Assembly (NCBI GenBank): GCA_009784635.1
Contig: WRBG01000034.1
Location: 1 to 13,834, forward strand
Origin: Bacteroidales bacterium
GTDB taxonomy: Bacteria; Bacteroidota; Bacteroidia; Bacteroidales; UBA932
DNA length: 13,834 bases
Direction of reading: 5' to 3'
Position 1 is the stretch's first letter. Each line of letters starts with the position of its first letter. The notes beneath the pieces are model-generated. The model saw only the letters and a list, made by a program, of their open reading frames with translations, ran no database searches and had not been told where the DNA came from. Below, one piece after another: positions 7,267-13,834 of this stretch. The position numbers and the translations under genes were made by a program.

Positions 7267-7286
7267 CCGCCCCTAAGAAGGAGCGG
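7267..7286 (+). other. Hairpin after the efflux operon
   Basis: CCGC-C-CCT, a four-base loop AAGA, then AGG-A-GCGG: a seven-pair stem with one C/A mismatch, ten bases after the channel stop. No T run follows directly, so it may be an RNA-stabilising or attenuating structure rather than a true terminator. Confidence 0.4.
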
Positions 7287-7317
7287 CAACAAGATTTTAG
7301 GTTAAGCAGTGACCGTC

Positions 7318-7343
7318 GCAACCAAAGGTTGCTTCAGATTTTT
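7318..7343 (+). terminator. Probable terminator of the efflux operon
   Basis: Perfect arms GCAACC (7318-7323) and GGTTGC (7327-7332) with a three-base AAA loop, followed by TTCAGATTTTT. The T run starts a few bases late, so strength is uncertain. It lies in the gap between two converging operons. An A/T-rich inverted repeat AAATAATC / GATTATTT (7370-7377 and 7388-7395) next to the stop of the opposing gene may back it up. Confidence 0.5.
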
Positions 7344-7389
7344 GTAGGGCAAAGATAAACATCTTTTTTAAATAATCATCATGTTTCGA

Positions 7390-8550
7390 TTATTTTGTTA
7401 AAATTTTTATCAAAGTAATCCATAAATCCGTTCCGACAGGGATGAGCGCATCGGGAAAATCGTAGGCCGAATCGTGAATGGGCAAATGTTGCAATCCGGC
7501 GCCCAAGTCAATAAAAGTAGCCTTGGCATGGGTGGTGAAAAAAGCAAAATCGTCTGAGCCGGCAAGTGGTGCAACTGCTTGTTTAACAGGGAGACCAAGT
7601 TCGTGTACGGCGGAAAGTATCACCTTGTTGGCTTCCGGATGATTGACGGTGGCGGGGAAAATGTCGTGGAGCTTAAAGGTGGTTTTTAGTCCGTGGGTGG
7701 CGGCAATTTGCTCCATATGCGTGGTGGCCATTTGGTGGAGTTTGTCTAAATCTTCTTGTTTATTGCCCCTAAAAGTAGCCCTTAAAAATCCGTGTCCGGG
7801 GGTGGTGCCGTAGGCAATTTCTCCAATTTCCACGTTGATAATGGTAATCAAGACAAAGTCGCTAAAGAGTCCGGGCGTTTTTATCAACTCCATCCACGCT
7901 TGAATGGTTTCCATCACGGCAAAGGTGGGAGTGATGGCGTTGTGCGGCTCAGAGGCGTGGGCGGTTTTGCCCAAAAATTCCACTTCAAGTCCGTGAGATG
8001 CTGCGGCATAGGTTTCCGGATACCAAATAACTTCTCCCAATGGCGCGCCCGGAAGGTTGTGCAGGGCAAAGGCGTAGTCAAACGAGATGCCCAAAGAGCG
8101 GAGTTCGGAGGCCATGCGGCGGGCGCCTTCCCCGGTCTCCTCGGCCGGTTGAAAGAGGAGGGTAACGGAGCCGCTTTGAGGCGGATGGGCGGCCAAGTAG
8201 AGCGCTGCTCCGCAAAGTATGGCCATGTGGCCGTCGTGTCCGCAAGAATGGGCGACTCGCGGGTTCTGCGATGCGTGGGGGAGTTGAGAGGTTTCGGTAA
8301 TGGGCAGTGCATCTAATTCGCAACGAATCATAATGTTCACTCCGGATTTCGCGCCCTCGAAGCGCACCAGCAGTCCGTGTCCGCCTATGTGTTCAAATAT
8401 CTGGGCTCGAGGCGCGGCCTTGCGGCAGAAATCGGCAATGGTTTGGGCGGTTTTGACCTCTTGGTCGGGCAATTCGGGATGGGCATGGAGGTTGCGGCGC
8501 AATTGCACCAATTGCCACAGTTGTTCGGGAGAGAGGTATTGACTATTCAT
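7390..8550 (-). CDS. M20D-family amidohydrolase / N-acyl-amino-acid deacylase-like
   Basis: 386 residues, normal for the M20D group (hippurate hydrolase, IAA-amino-acid hydrolase and N-acetyl-amino-acid deacetylase relatives), which cleave amide bonds of N-acylated amino acids. Cytosolic; no signal peptide. The metal site is complete: HSCGHDGH with Cys103 and His105, PAEETGEGA with the acidic pair at 137-138, ALHNLPG with His164, and a late His in LPIHDSAYDF (about 359). Residues 21-26 (LHAHPE) are the usual N-terminal signature. The lid/dimerisation domain starts near GLEVEFLGKTAHASEPHNAI (about 187-206). ATG at 8548-8550 is the start; it overlaps the sirtuin stop by eight bases, so the two genes are probably translationally coupled. 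It is the last gene of a minus-strand operon. The exact acyl group and amino acid cannot be told from sequence. Confidence 0.9.
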   Translation of the reverse strand: MNSQYLSPEQLWQLVQLRRNLHAHPELPDQEVKTAQTIADFCRKAAPRAQIFEHIGGHGLLVRFEGAKSGVNIMIRCELDALPITETSQLPHASQNPRVAHSCGHDGHMAILCGAALYLAAHPPQSGSVTLLFQPAEETGEGARRMASELRSLGISFDYAFALHNLPGAPLGEVIWYPETYAAASHGLEVEFLGKTAHASEPHNAITPTFAVMETIQAWMELIKTPGLFSDFVLITIINVEIGEIAYGTTPGHGFLRATFRGNKQEDLDKLHQMATTHMEQIAATHGLKTTFKLHDIFPATVNHPEANKVILSAVHELGLPVKQAVAPLAGSDDFAFFTTHAKATFIDLGAGLQHLPIHDSAYDFPDALIPVGTDLWITLIKILTK

Positions 8551-9232
8551 GTTTTATTAATTGTTTAGCTAACAGAGGCATTCCTTGAGCGGCGTTCATG
8601 CGGATGCTTTCTACCCGATTTTGGATACCCGATATGGGCGGGGTTTTTGGGTCAACCACATAGATGGTGGGCGAGGGTTTTGCATAATGTACCAAGGAAG
8701 CGGCGGGATATACGGCCAAGGAGGTGCCTACCACAATCAAAATGTCGGCGGCAGAGACAATGTGTACCGCCTGTTCCATCAAGGGAACCGCCTCTCCAAA
8801 GAATACGATGTGCGGGCGCAACAGGGAGCCTTTGGGGCAGCGGGCGTCAAGAGTCTGTTCCCATCCATCCATCGAATAGATGAGCGACTCGTCTGCCGTA
8901 CTGCGTAATTTCGTCAGTTCTCCATGGAGGTGAAGTATTTTTTGGGAGCCGGCGCGCTCGTGCAGGTTGTCTACGTTTTGGGTTACGATTTCTACCTCGT
9001 AATACTGCTCCAATTCTTTAATGGCGTAATGGGCCGGATTAGGCTCTGTGGAGAGTAGCTCTTTACGGCGCGTGTTGTAAAAACGGATGACTGTTTCGCG
9101 GTCGCGGGCTAAGGCCTCCGGCGTACACACGTCCTCAATGCGGTGCTGCGCCCAAAGTCCGTCCGAGTCTCTAAAGGTAGAAATACCACTGTCGGCGCTA
9201 ATGCCTGCGCCCGAAAAAACGACAAGTTTCAT
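8543..9232 (-). CDS. cobB: SIR2-family NAD-dependent protein deacylase (sirtuin, CobB/SIRT5-like)
   Basis: 229 residues. Sirtuins remove acyl groups from lysine side chains using NAD, giving nicotinamide and O-acyl-ADP-ribose. The NAD-binding GAGIS (8-12) with FRD (20-22), TQNVDNLHERAG (84-95) and the catalytic His103 in HLHGEL are present, as are GTSLAVYPAA (169-178) and VVDP near 192-195. Tyr52 and Arg55 form the YxxR pair (RFYNTRR) that in SIRT5 and CobB binds the carboxylate of succinyl- or malonyl-lysine, so desuccinylase activity is likely. The zinc-binding four-cysteine module of most sirtuins is missing: the stretch from 105 to 140 has only one Cys (132), in CPKGSLLRPHIVFFGEA; this zinc-less form is, as I recall, usual in Bacteroidetes. 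The gene starts 12 bases after the lipoprotein gene and its stop overlaps the amidohydrolase start. Confidence 0.9.
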   Translation of the reverse strand: MKLVVFSGAGISADSGISTFRDSDGLWAQHRIEDVCTPEALARDRETVIRFYNTRRKELLSTEPNPAHYAIKELEQYYEVEIVTQNVDNLHERAGSQKILHLHGELTKLRSTADESLIYSMDGWEQTLDARCPKGSLLRPHIVFFGEAVPLMEQAVHIVSAADILIVVGTSLAVYPAASLVHYAKPSPTIYVVDPKTPPISGIQNRVESIRMNAAQGMPLLAKQLIKHE

Positions 9233-9244
9233 TTTTTTGCGGGC

Positions 9245-9988
9245 CTAATGGGAGGGAACAAAGGCAAAGCGAGCCAAAGGAGTTTCCGACTCGTTGGTAA
9301 AAGTCAAAATATCATCCTTTATGGTATATTTGATTACCAAATCGAGTATTTTTAGGAATTGATTTTCAAGCTCCATATCTAAACACATCATTTGGGTAGT
9401 GGCCGCTTGAGAGAAAGCGATGCTGCCCGGCGCTTTTAGCTGGAAGCTCCCCATCATCCTGTTGCAGCCCGCATTGCCGCTGAATCTATGGGTGTACTTA
9501 TCAAACACCATATGGGGACCTCCATGGCTTTGTTCGGTTTCTACCGGAGCGCCGTTTAGCTCCACTAATTTCCAAAAATTCCCTGTCAGTTCCGTATCTG
9601 TTTTCTTTAGCGTGTACATCTCAATGGGTATGAGGCTCTCTTCCTGCCCGTCAAACAGGACTGTGAGGCTGTGGTCTTCTACAAGTAATCGCTTGATAAA
9701 TAAGTTGTCCAAGGCAATGGTGTTGTTCTGAGCGTCCCAAAGAAACTTGCCTGTTTGGGTAAACAATTCGTCCGACCTGTCCATATACTTGGTTTGAATG
9801 GTATAAGTAGAATCGGGGAGGAGTTCAACAAGGGTTTGAATACCCGGACAGTCGGCGCAGGGCATCACTCCGGCGTACATGCCGACCCAGCCGGGAATAT
9901 TGGTAGTTACTGTATTACGAGTATTTACGCAGGAGTTCAAGCAAAAAGCAAGAACGGCAGCGCTAAGGATAAAACTGATTTTGTTCAT
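9245..9988 (-). CDS. NlpE-META (HslJ-like) lipoprotein
   Basis: 247 residues from the ATG at 9986-9988. This start gives a textbook lipoprotein signal: Met-Asn-Lys, hydrophobic core, then the lipobox LNSC with Cys20. An upstream in-frame ATG at 10025-10027 would add 13 residues before the signal and lies on the promoter, so it is rejected. Residues about 35-125 match the NlpE N-terminal domain: GMYAGVMPCADCPGI with the CxxC pair Cys44/Cys47, then a beta-rich part (LLPDSTYTI). Residues about 133-247 form a META domain: LTGNFWKLVELNG, then FSGNAGCNRMMGSF and QMMCLDMELENQFLKIL. NlpE in E. coli senses surface contact and envelope stress; META proteins such as HslJ are linked to heat or novobiocin stress. 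The joined form likely works in envelope homeostasis or stress sensing; the role here is inference. It is the first gene of the minus-strand operon. Confidence 0.87.
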   Translation of the reverse strand: MNKISFILSAAVLAFCLNSCVNTRNTVTTNIPGWVGMYAGVMPCADCPGIQTLVELLPDSTYTIQTKYMDRSDELFTQTGKFLWDAQNNTIALDNLFIKRLLVEDHSLTVLFDGQEESLIPIEMYTLKKTDTELTGNFWKLVELNGAPVETEQSHGGPHMVFDKYTHRFSGNAGCNRMMGSFQLKAPGSIAFSQAATTQMMCLDMELENQFLKILDLVIKYTIKDDILTFTNESETPLARFAFVPSH

Positions 9989-10024
9989 GATTGTATCATT
10001 AATGATTGATGGGTAATTACCCCA

Positions 10025-10057
10025 CAAAGATAGGCAAATTTCTTGGTTATTGGCTAA
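10025..10057 (-). promoter_or_regulatory. Promoter of the lipoprotein-sirtuin-amidohydrolase operon
   Basis: On the minus strand TATCTTTG (plus 10025-10032) is an exact match to TAnnTTTG, with TTAG (plus 10054-10057) 21 bases upstream as a near-match to the TTTG -33 box. It lies 36 bases before the lipoprotein start. Confidence 0.65.
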
Positions 10058-10072
10058 AACGGCTTACCTTTG
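10043..10072 (+). promoter_or_regulatory. Promoter of the dehydratase-dehydrogenase operon
   Basis: TACCTTTG (10065-10072) is an exact TAnnTTTG element followed by C as is common; TTGG (10043-10046), 18 bases upstream, is a one-mismatch -33 box. The start codon follows 39 bases later. Its span overlaps the opposing promoter, so RNA polymerase should not be able to occupy both at once. Confidence 0.65.
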
Positions 10073-10111
10073 CTTGGAAAACATCAAACACAAATATAGA
10101 CTTTTATCGTT

Positions 10112-11059
10112 ATGTTTCTACCTGTTTCTAAGGCTCAGCTGAGCCAAACGCAGCAATTGATTAGTCCGCATATTCACAAAACGCCGGTAGTTACCAGTCG
10201 TATGTTGAATCAATTGGCCCAAGCCGACCTCTTTTTTAAGTGCGAATGTTTACAACGCTGCGGAGCCTTTAAAATAAGAGGGGCCACCAGCGCCGTATTG
10301 TCCCTCTCTTTGGACGAACAGGCAAAAGGCGTGGTGACACATTCTTCGGGCAACTTTGCCCAAGCATTGGCCTGCGCTTCCACCGCGCTGAACATTAAAT
10401 CGTGGATTGTAATGCCTAAAAATGCGCCGTCCGCCAAAAAAATGGCTACTCAAGGCTATGGCGGCGAGGTGGTTGAGTGTGAGCCAAACCTAAAGAGCAG
10501 AGAGACAACGGCGTTAAGCATCGTAGAGCGGTACGGGGCAACATTTGTGCATCCCTACAACCAATATACCGTAATCAGAGGTCAAGCAACCTCGGCCATG
10601 GAATTGGTGGCAGAAGTCAGTAAGCTCGACTATGTGCTTGCTCCTGTCGGAGGCGGAGGATTGATATCGGGAACGGCTTTGGCCTGCGCCCATTTTTCGC
10701 CGGATACCAAAGTGATTGGGGCGGAGCCTTTAGGGGCCGACGACGCCTTTAAGTCCTTTCATGCCGGAGCTATTGTCCCCCAAACCAATCCCCAAACCAT
10801 AGCAGACGGACTGCGCACCAGCTTGGGCGATTTGACCTATCCCTTGATTAAGGAGTTGGTGTCCGATATAATAACCGTTACAGAGCAAGAGATTGTAGAA
10901 GCCATGAAGCTGTTTTGGTCAAGAACCAAGATTATTATCGAACCCTCCTCGGCGGTTACACTCGCGGCCGTACTCAAGCATCCCGATGTTTTTGCCGGAA
11001 AAAGGGTAGGGCTTATTTTATCGGGGGGGAATGTGGATTTGGAGAAGTTTTTTATTTGA
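10112..11059 (+). CDS. PLP-dependent serine racemase / threo-3-hydroxyaspartate ammonia-lyase-like enzyme
   Basis: 315 residues, fold-type II PLP enzyme of the threonine dehydratase family without a regulatory ACT domain. Lys54 in QRCGAFKIRGA forms the PLP Schiff base; SSGNFAQ (78-84) binds the substrate carboxylate, GGGG (180-183) the PLP phosphate, and SGGN (304-307) the pyridine nitrogen. AEPLGADD (204-211) matches the divalent-cation site of mammalian serine racemase and yeast SRY1 (Glu205, Ala209, Asp211), and IADGLRTS and IIIEPSSAV also fit that subgroup. The Ala before the lysine (GAFK rather than GSFK) recalls SRY1-type hydroxyaspartate ammonia-lyases. Likely reactions are deamination of serine, threonine or 3-hydroxyaspartate to an oxoacid, or serine racemisation; sequence alone does not decide. 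No signal peptide. A dehydrogenase gene follows after 19 bases. Confidence 0.88.
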   Translation: MFLPVSKAQLSQTQQLISPHIHKTPVVTSRMLNQLAQADLFFKCECLQRCGAFKIRGATSAVLSLSLDEQAKGVVTHSSGNFAQALACASTALNIKSWIVMPKNAPSAKKMATQGYGGEVVECEPNLKSRETTALSIVERYGATFVHPYNQYTVIRGQATSAMELVAEVSKLDYVLAPVGGGGLISGTALACAHFSPDTKVIGAEPLGADDAFKSFHAGAIVPQTNPQTIADGLRTSLGDLTYPLIKELVSDIITVTEQEIVEAMKLFWSRTKIIIEPSSAVTLAAVLKHPDVFAGKRVGLILSGGNVDLEKFFI

Positions 11060-11078
11060 GACCTAAAAATTACGAGCC

Positions 11079-13834
11079 ATGCAAGAGAACATGCTGTTGT
11101 TTCAACACAAAATGAGGCAGATACTGCCTAAGTCCGCGGTTGTCACCGACCCGCTGCGCCGGTTGGCTTGGGGTACGGACGCCGGTTTTTACCGTTTGGT
11201 TCCGGAAACGGTGCTTTTTCCGGAAAAGGAAGAGGAAGTAACAGAAATTTTAAAGTCGGCCTGTGAATTGGGACTGCCCCTAACCTTTCGCGCAGCGGGT
11301 ACCAGCTTGTCGGGTCAAGCCATTAGCGACTCGATATTGGTGGTGGTTGCCCACAAGTGGGATGGCTACCGGCTGATAGACGGAGGCGAACAAATTGCCC
11401 TGCAACCCGGCATCACCGGAAAACGTGTCAATGAGGTGCTGCGGGCTTTGGGGCGCAGGTTTGCTCCGGACCCGGCCTCTATGGATTCATCCATGATAGG
11501 CGGGATTATCATGAACAACGCTTCGGGCATGAGTTGCGGCATCCATGCCAACAGCGATAAGGTCTTGGTGAGCGCCCGTATAATCTTGGCAGACGGAACC
11601 CTGCTCGATACCGGAAACCCCGACTCTCGACGGGCTTTTGAAGTATCTCATCCCCACATTCTTGATGGCATAAAGCAATTGAGGGCAGAGGTGCTGGCCA
11701 ATGAGGAACTCAAGCAACGGATTCTCTTTAAATATCGGATTAAAAATGTTACCGGATTAAACCTGCTCCCCTTGGTGGCTTTCGAGGACCCCTTTGAGAT
11801 TATGGCCCATCTTTTGGTGGGGTCCGAGGGGATTTTGGCCTTTTTGTCAGAAGCAATAATGACTACCGAAGTCGATATGCCCCATAAAGCAAGTGCGATG
11901 GTTTATCTTTCCTCTATAGAAGAAGCCTGTCGGGCGGTTCAGTGTTTGAAGCAGGGACCGGTGGCCGCCGTAGAACTTTTGGACAGAAAGGCCTTGAAGT
12001 CGGTAGAAGACAGGGCCGGAATGCCTGCTTATTTGAAAACCCTTCCGGAGGGAGCCACCGCCTTGCTGATAGAAACCAAGGCGATGGAAGAGGAGGTATT
12101 GCAGCGTCAGATAGAGGTATTGAACCAAATATTGGAGCCTTTTGACAAAGTTGAGCCTTATGCGTTTAGCGCTAACGCCGACGAATACAAGGGTTGGTGG
12201 GCCATCCGTTCCGGAATTTTTCCCTCGGTGGGCGGTATGCGGCCCCCGGGTTCTACCTGTTTGATTGAAGATGTAGCTTTCCACATGGAGCATCTTCCCC
12301 AAGCCACTGCCGAATTGCAGGCCATGATAGAGCGTTACGGATACCACGATGGAGTGATTTACGGACACGCCTTGGAAGGAAATTTTCATTTTATTTTAAA
12401 TCAATCCTTTGATACTCCGGAAGAAGTGTTCCGCTACGAAGCGCTGATGGAAGAAGTGGTTGCTTTGGTGGTAGATAAATACGACGGTTCCCTCAAGGCC
12501 GAACACGGTACGGGCCGGAACATGGCGCCTTATGTACTTCGCGAATGGGGGGGGCAAGCCTTTGCCGCCATGAAACAGATTAAGGAACTGTTCGACCCCA
12601 AGAATATTCTGAACCCCGGAGTGATTTTTAACCAAGACCCGCTTTGCCACATCAAGTATATAAAACCCTTGCCGCTGACCGACCCCCATGTGGACAAATG
12701 TATAGAATGTGGTTTTTGCGAAATCAACTGCCTAACGTCCGGATTCTCTCTGTCGTCTCGCCAAAGAATCGTGATGCAGCGAGAAATTACCCGCCTGTCC
12801 CAATCGGGAGAGGACCCCGAGGGCCTAAAGGAGTTAAAAAGGCTATACCGATATTGGGGCGACGCCACCTGCGCAGGAGACGGCCTTTGCGCCACCTCCT
12901 GTCCCATGGAGATTAATACCGGACAGCTTGCCCACCATATTCGCGAGGCCAATAATCCGCCGGGCAGCATTGGCTGGAGGGCCGGACAATCTGTGGCCAA
13001 GCACTTTTCCGGAGTCAAATCCGTCTTGCGTTTGGCCTTGACCGGAGCGGGTATGGCACATTCGGTAATAGGCGATTCGGGGGTAAGGACGGTGGGGAAT
13101 ATGATTCATGCCTTTGGGCTCCCCCTTTGGACGCCTTCCCTGCCCAAAAGCTATAAAAAGAAAACCAAGTCAGCCCCGATTCCCGATGACCAAAGTCCTG
13201 CAGTCGTTTATTTCCCGTCCTGCATCAATCAGACTATGGGAATAGAAAAAAAGAGTCCCTACCCAACGCCTTTGGCCGACAAAATGGAAGGCTTGCTGCA
13301 CAAGGCCGGATACAGGGTAATTTATCCCAAGGGTATGGAAAAAATGTGCTGCGGAACGATTTGGGAAAGCAAGGGTATGCCCGATATTGCCGATTGTAAA
13401 ACCGCCGAATTAGAGGCTGCTCTTTGGGAGGCTTCAGAAGACGGACGCTTTCCGGTGCTTTGCGACCAAAGTCCCTGCCTGTACCGGATGCGGCAAAAAA
13501 TCTCTTCAATGAAACTATATGAGCCGGTGGAGTTTATTGAAACCTTCTTAGTAAATCGCCTCCGGTTCCACACTACCGATACCCCCGTAGCCATCCACAC
13601 CACCTGCACCATGACCAAAATGCAATTAGCCCCGATGTTGTTGAAGTTGGCGAGTCGCTGTTCTACCCAAGTGCTGGTGCCTCAAGAAGTTGGCTGCTGC
13701 GGATTTGCCGGAGACCGGGGCTTTAGCTATCCCGAAATGAATACCTATGCCCTGCGCAAACTCCGTCCCCAATTAGAGGCAGCCCAAATCAAAACCGGTT
13801 ATTCCAACAGCCGTACCTGCGAAATAGGCTTGAG
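11079..13834 (+). CDS. FAD- and Fe-S-binding D-lactate dehydrogenase-type protein (Dld-II/YdiJ-like), 3' end outside the window
   Basis: 918 residues visible from ATG 11079, open to the window edge; relatives are roughly 930-1000 residues, so probably only a few tens are missing. It is a fusion of three parts. A PCMH-type FAD-binding domain (about 40-265) contains PLTFRAAGTSLSGQA (67-81) and SMIGGIIMNNASG (138-150). A flavin-oxidase C-terminal part (about 265-520) includes GHALEGNFHF (429-438), KAEHGTGRNMAPY (473-485) and DPKNILNPG (506-514). An Fe-S part has a full CxxCxxCxxxC site (Cys541, 544, 547, 551) and a second site CxxDxxCxxxCP with Asp601 in place of a Cys (Cys598, 604, 608); two CCG motifs follow (757-759 and 873-875). 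This architecture is that of Dld-II and YdiJ, which oxidise D-lactate or D-2-hydroxyglutarate and pass electrons to the respiratory chain. It is the second gene of its operon; the substrate is not certain. Confidence 0.9.
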   Translation, partial: MQENMLLFQHKMRQILPKSAVVTDPLRRLAWGTDAGFYRLVPETVLFPEKEEEVTEILKSACELGLPLTFRAAGTSLSGQAISDSILVVVAHKWDGYRLIDGGEQIALQPGITGKRVNEVLRALGRRFAPDPASMDSSMIGGIIMNNASGMSCGIHANSDKVLVSARIILADGTLLDTGNPDSRRAFEVSHPHILDGIKQLRAEVLANEELKQRILFKYRIKNVTGLNLLPLVAFEDPFEIMAHLLVGSEGILAFLSEAIMTTEVDMPHKASAMVYLSSIEEACRAVQCLKQGPVAAVELLDRKALKSVEDRAGMPAYLKTLPEGATALLIETKAMEEEVLQRQIEVLNQILEPFDKVEPYAFSANADEYKGWWAIRSGIFPSVGGMRPPGSTCLIEDVAFHMEHLPQATAELQAMIERYGYHDGVIYGHALEGNFHFILNQSFDTPEEVFRYEALMEEVVALVVDKYDGSLKAEHGTGRNMAPYVLREWGGQAFAAMKQIKELFDPKNILNPGVIFNQDPLCHIKYIKPLPLTDPHVDKCIECGFCEINCLTSGFSLSSRQRIVMQREITRLSQSGEDPEGLKELKRLYRYWGDATCAGDGLCATSCPMEINTGQLAHHIREANNPPGSIGWRAGQSVAKHFSGVKSVLRLALTGAGMAHSVIGDSGVRTVGNMIHAFGLPLWTPSLPKSYKKKTKSAPIPDDQSPAVVYFPSCINQTMGIEKKSPYPTPLADKMEGLLHKAGYRVIYPKGMEKMCCGTIWESKGMPDIADCKTAELEAALWEASEDGRFPVLCDQSPCLYRMRQKISSMKLYEPVEFIETFLVNRLRFHTTDTPVAIHTTCTMTKMQLAPMLLKLASRCSTQVLVPQEVGCCGFAGDRGFSYPEMNTYALRKLRPQLEAAQIKTGYSNSRTCEIGL

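Noticed and set aside
7792..8316. 174-codon plus-strand frame opposite the amidohydrolase
   Set aside because: Its product is low-complexity in Gly and Arg without family resemblance and lies fully antisense to a gene with a complete metal site; it is a shadow frame.
9989..10027. Longer start of the NlpE-META lipoprotein
   Set aside because: It would place extra residues before the lipoprotein signal and its ATG overlaps the -7 promoter element.
11847..12389. 180-codon minus-strand frame opposite the dehydrogenase
   Set aside because: The opposite strand carries clear FAD-domain motifs; this frame shows none.
12530..13018. 162-codon minus-strand frame opposite the Fe-S region
   Set aside because: It is antisense to the conserved cysteine motifs of the dehydrogenase and has no recognisable domain.
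1..13834. CRISPR arrays, tRNA or rRNA genes, complete insertion sequences
   Set aside because: No regularly spaced repeats, no cloverleaf or rRNA-like stretches and no transposase were seen by eye.

Overview
The window reads as a stretch of a Bacteroidota chromosome, most likely Bacteroidales-like. The support is: promoter candidates of the TAnnTTTG type with a TTTG-like -33 box (clearest at 10025-10072), A/T-rich leaders instead of Shine-Dalgarno sites in front of most genes, a BRO protein of the kind common in Bacteroidetes mobile elements, a sirtuin without zinc cysteines, and an NlpE-META lipoprotein. All product names come from recognising motifs by eye; no database search was possible.

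Left part (1-1690) is accessory and decaying. A BRO-domain protein enters from outside the window and ends early compared with its family. It is followed by a hairpin terminator. Next comes a HEPN/MNT (MntA/HepT) toxin-antitoxin pair: the MNT antitoxin is intact with a full GSx10DxD motif, while the HEPN toxin is split by a frameshift just before the part that carries its RX4HXY motif. An unusual perfect Shine-Dalgarno sequence sits before the toxin start. A 217-base gap follows, with an unexplained GC-richer island.

Middle part (1691-7256) is a three-gene tripartite RND efflux operon in the order periplasmic adaptor, inner-membrane HAE1-type pump, TolC-like outer-membrane channel. The genes are 4-9 bases apart and are probably co-transcribed. 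No regulator gene is present, so substrate and control cannot be read from the context.

Next (7390-9988, minus strand) is a compact operon transcribed towards the pump operon: an NlpE-META lipoprotein, a SIRT5/CobB-like sirtuin deacylase, and an M20D amidohydrolase whose start overlaps the sirtuin stop. Two convergent-end hairpins lie in the 133-base gap at 7257-7389.

Right part (10112 to the window end, plus strand) starts from a promoter that faces the minus-strand operon inside a 123-base divergent region. It encodes a PLP-dependent serine racemase/hydroxyaspartate ammonia-lyase-like enzyme and, 19 bases later, a large FAD/Fe-S D-lactate dehydrogenase-type protein (Dld-II/YdiJ-like) cut by the window edge, probably only a few tens of residues before its end. 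Both enzymes could feed pyruvate or a related oxoacid into central metabolism; that link is inference.

No rRNA, tRNA, CRISPR array or complete insertion sequence was seen. The most noteworthy region is the damaged toxin-antitoxin module and the unexplained sequence after it. I do not see a clearly new biological system here.
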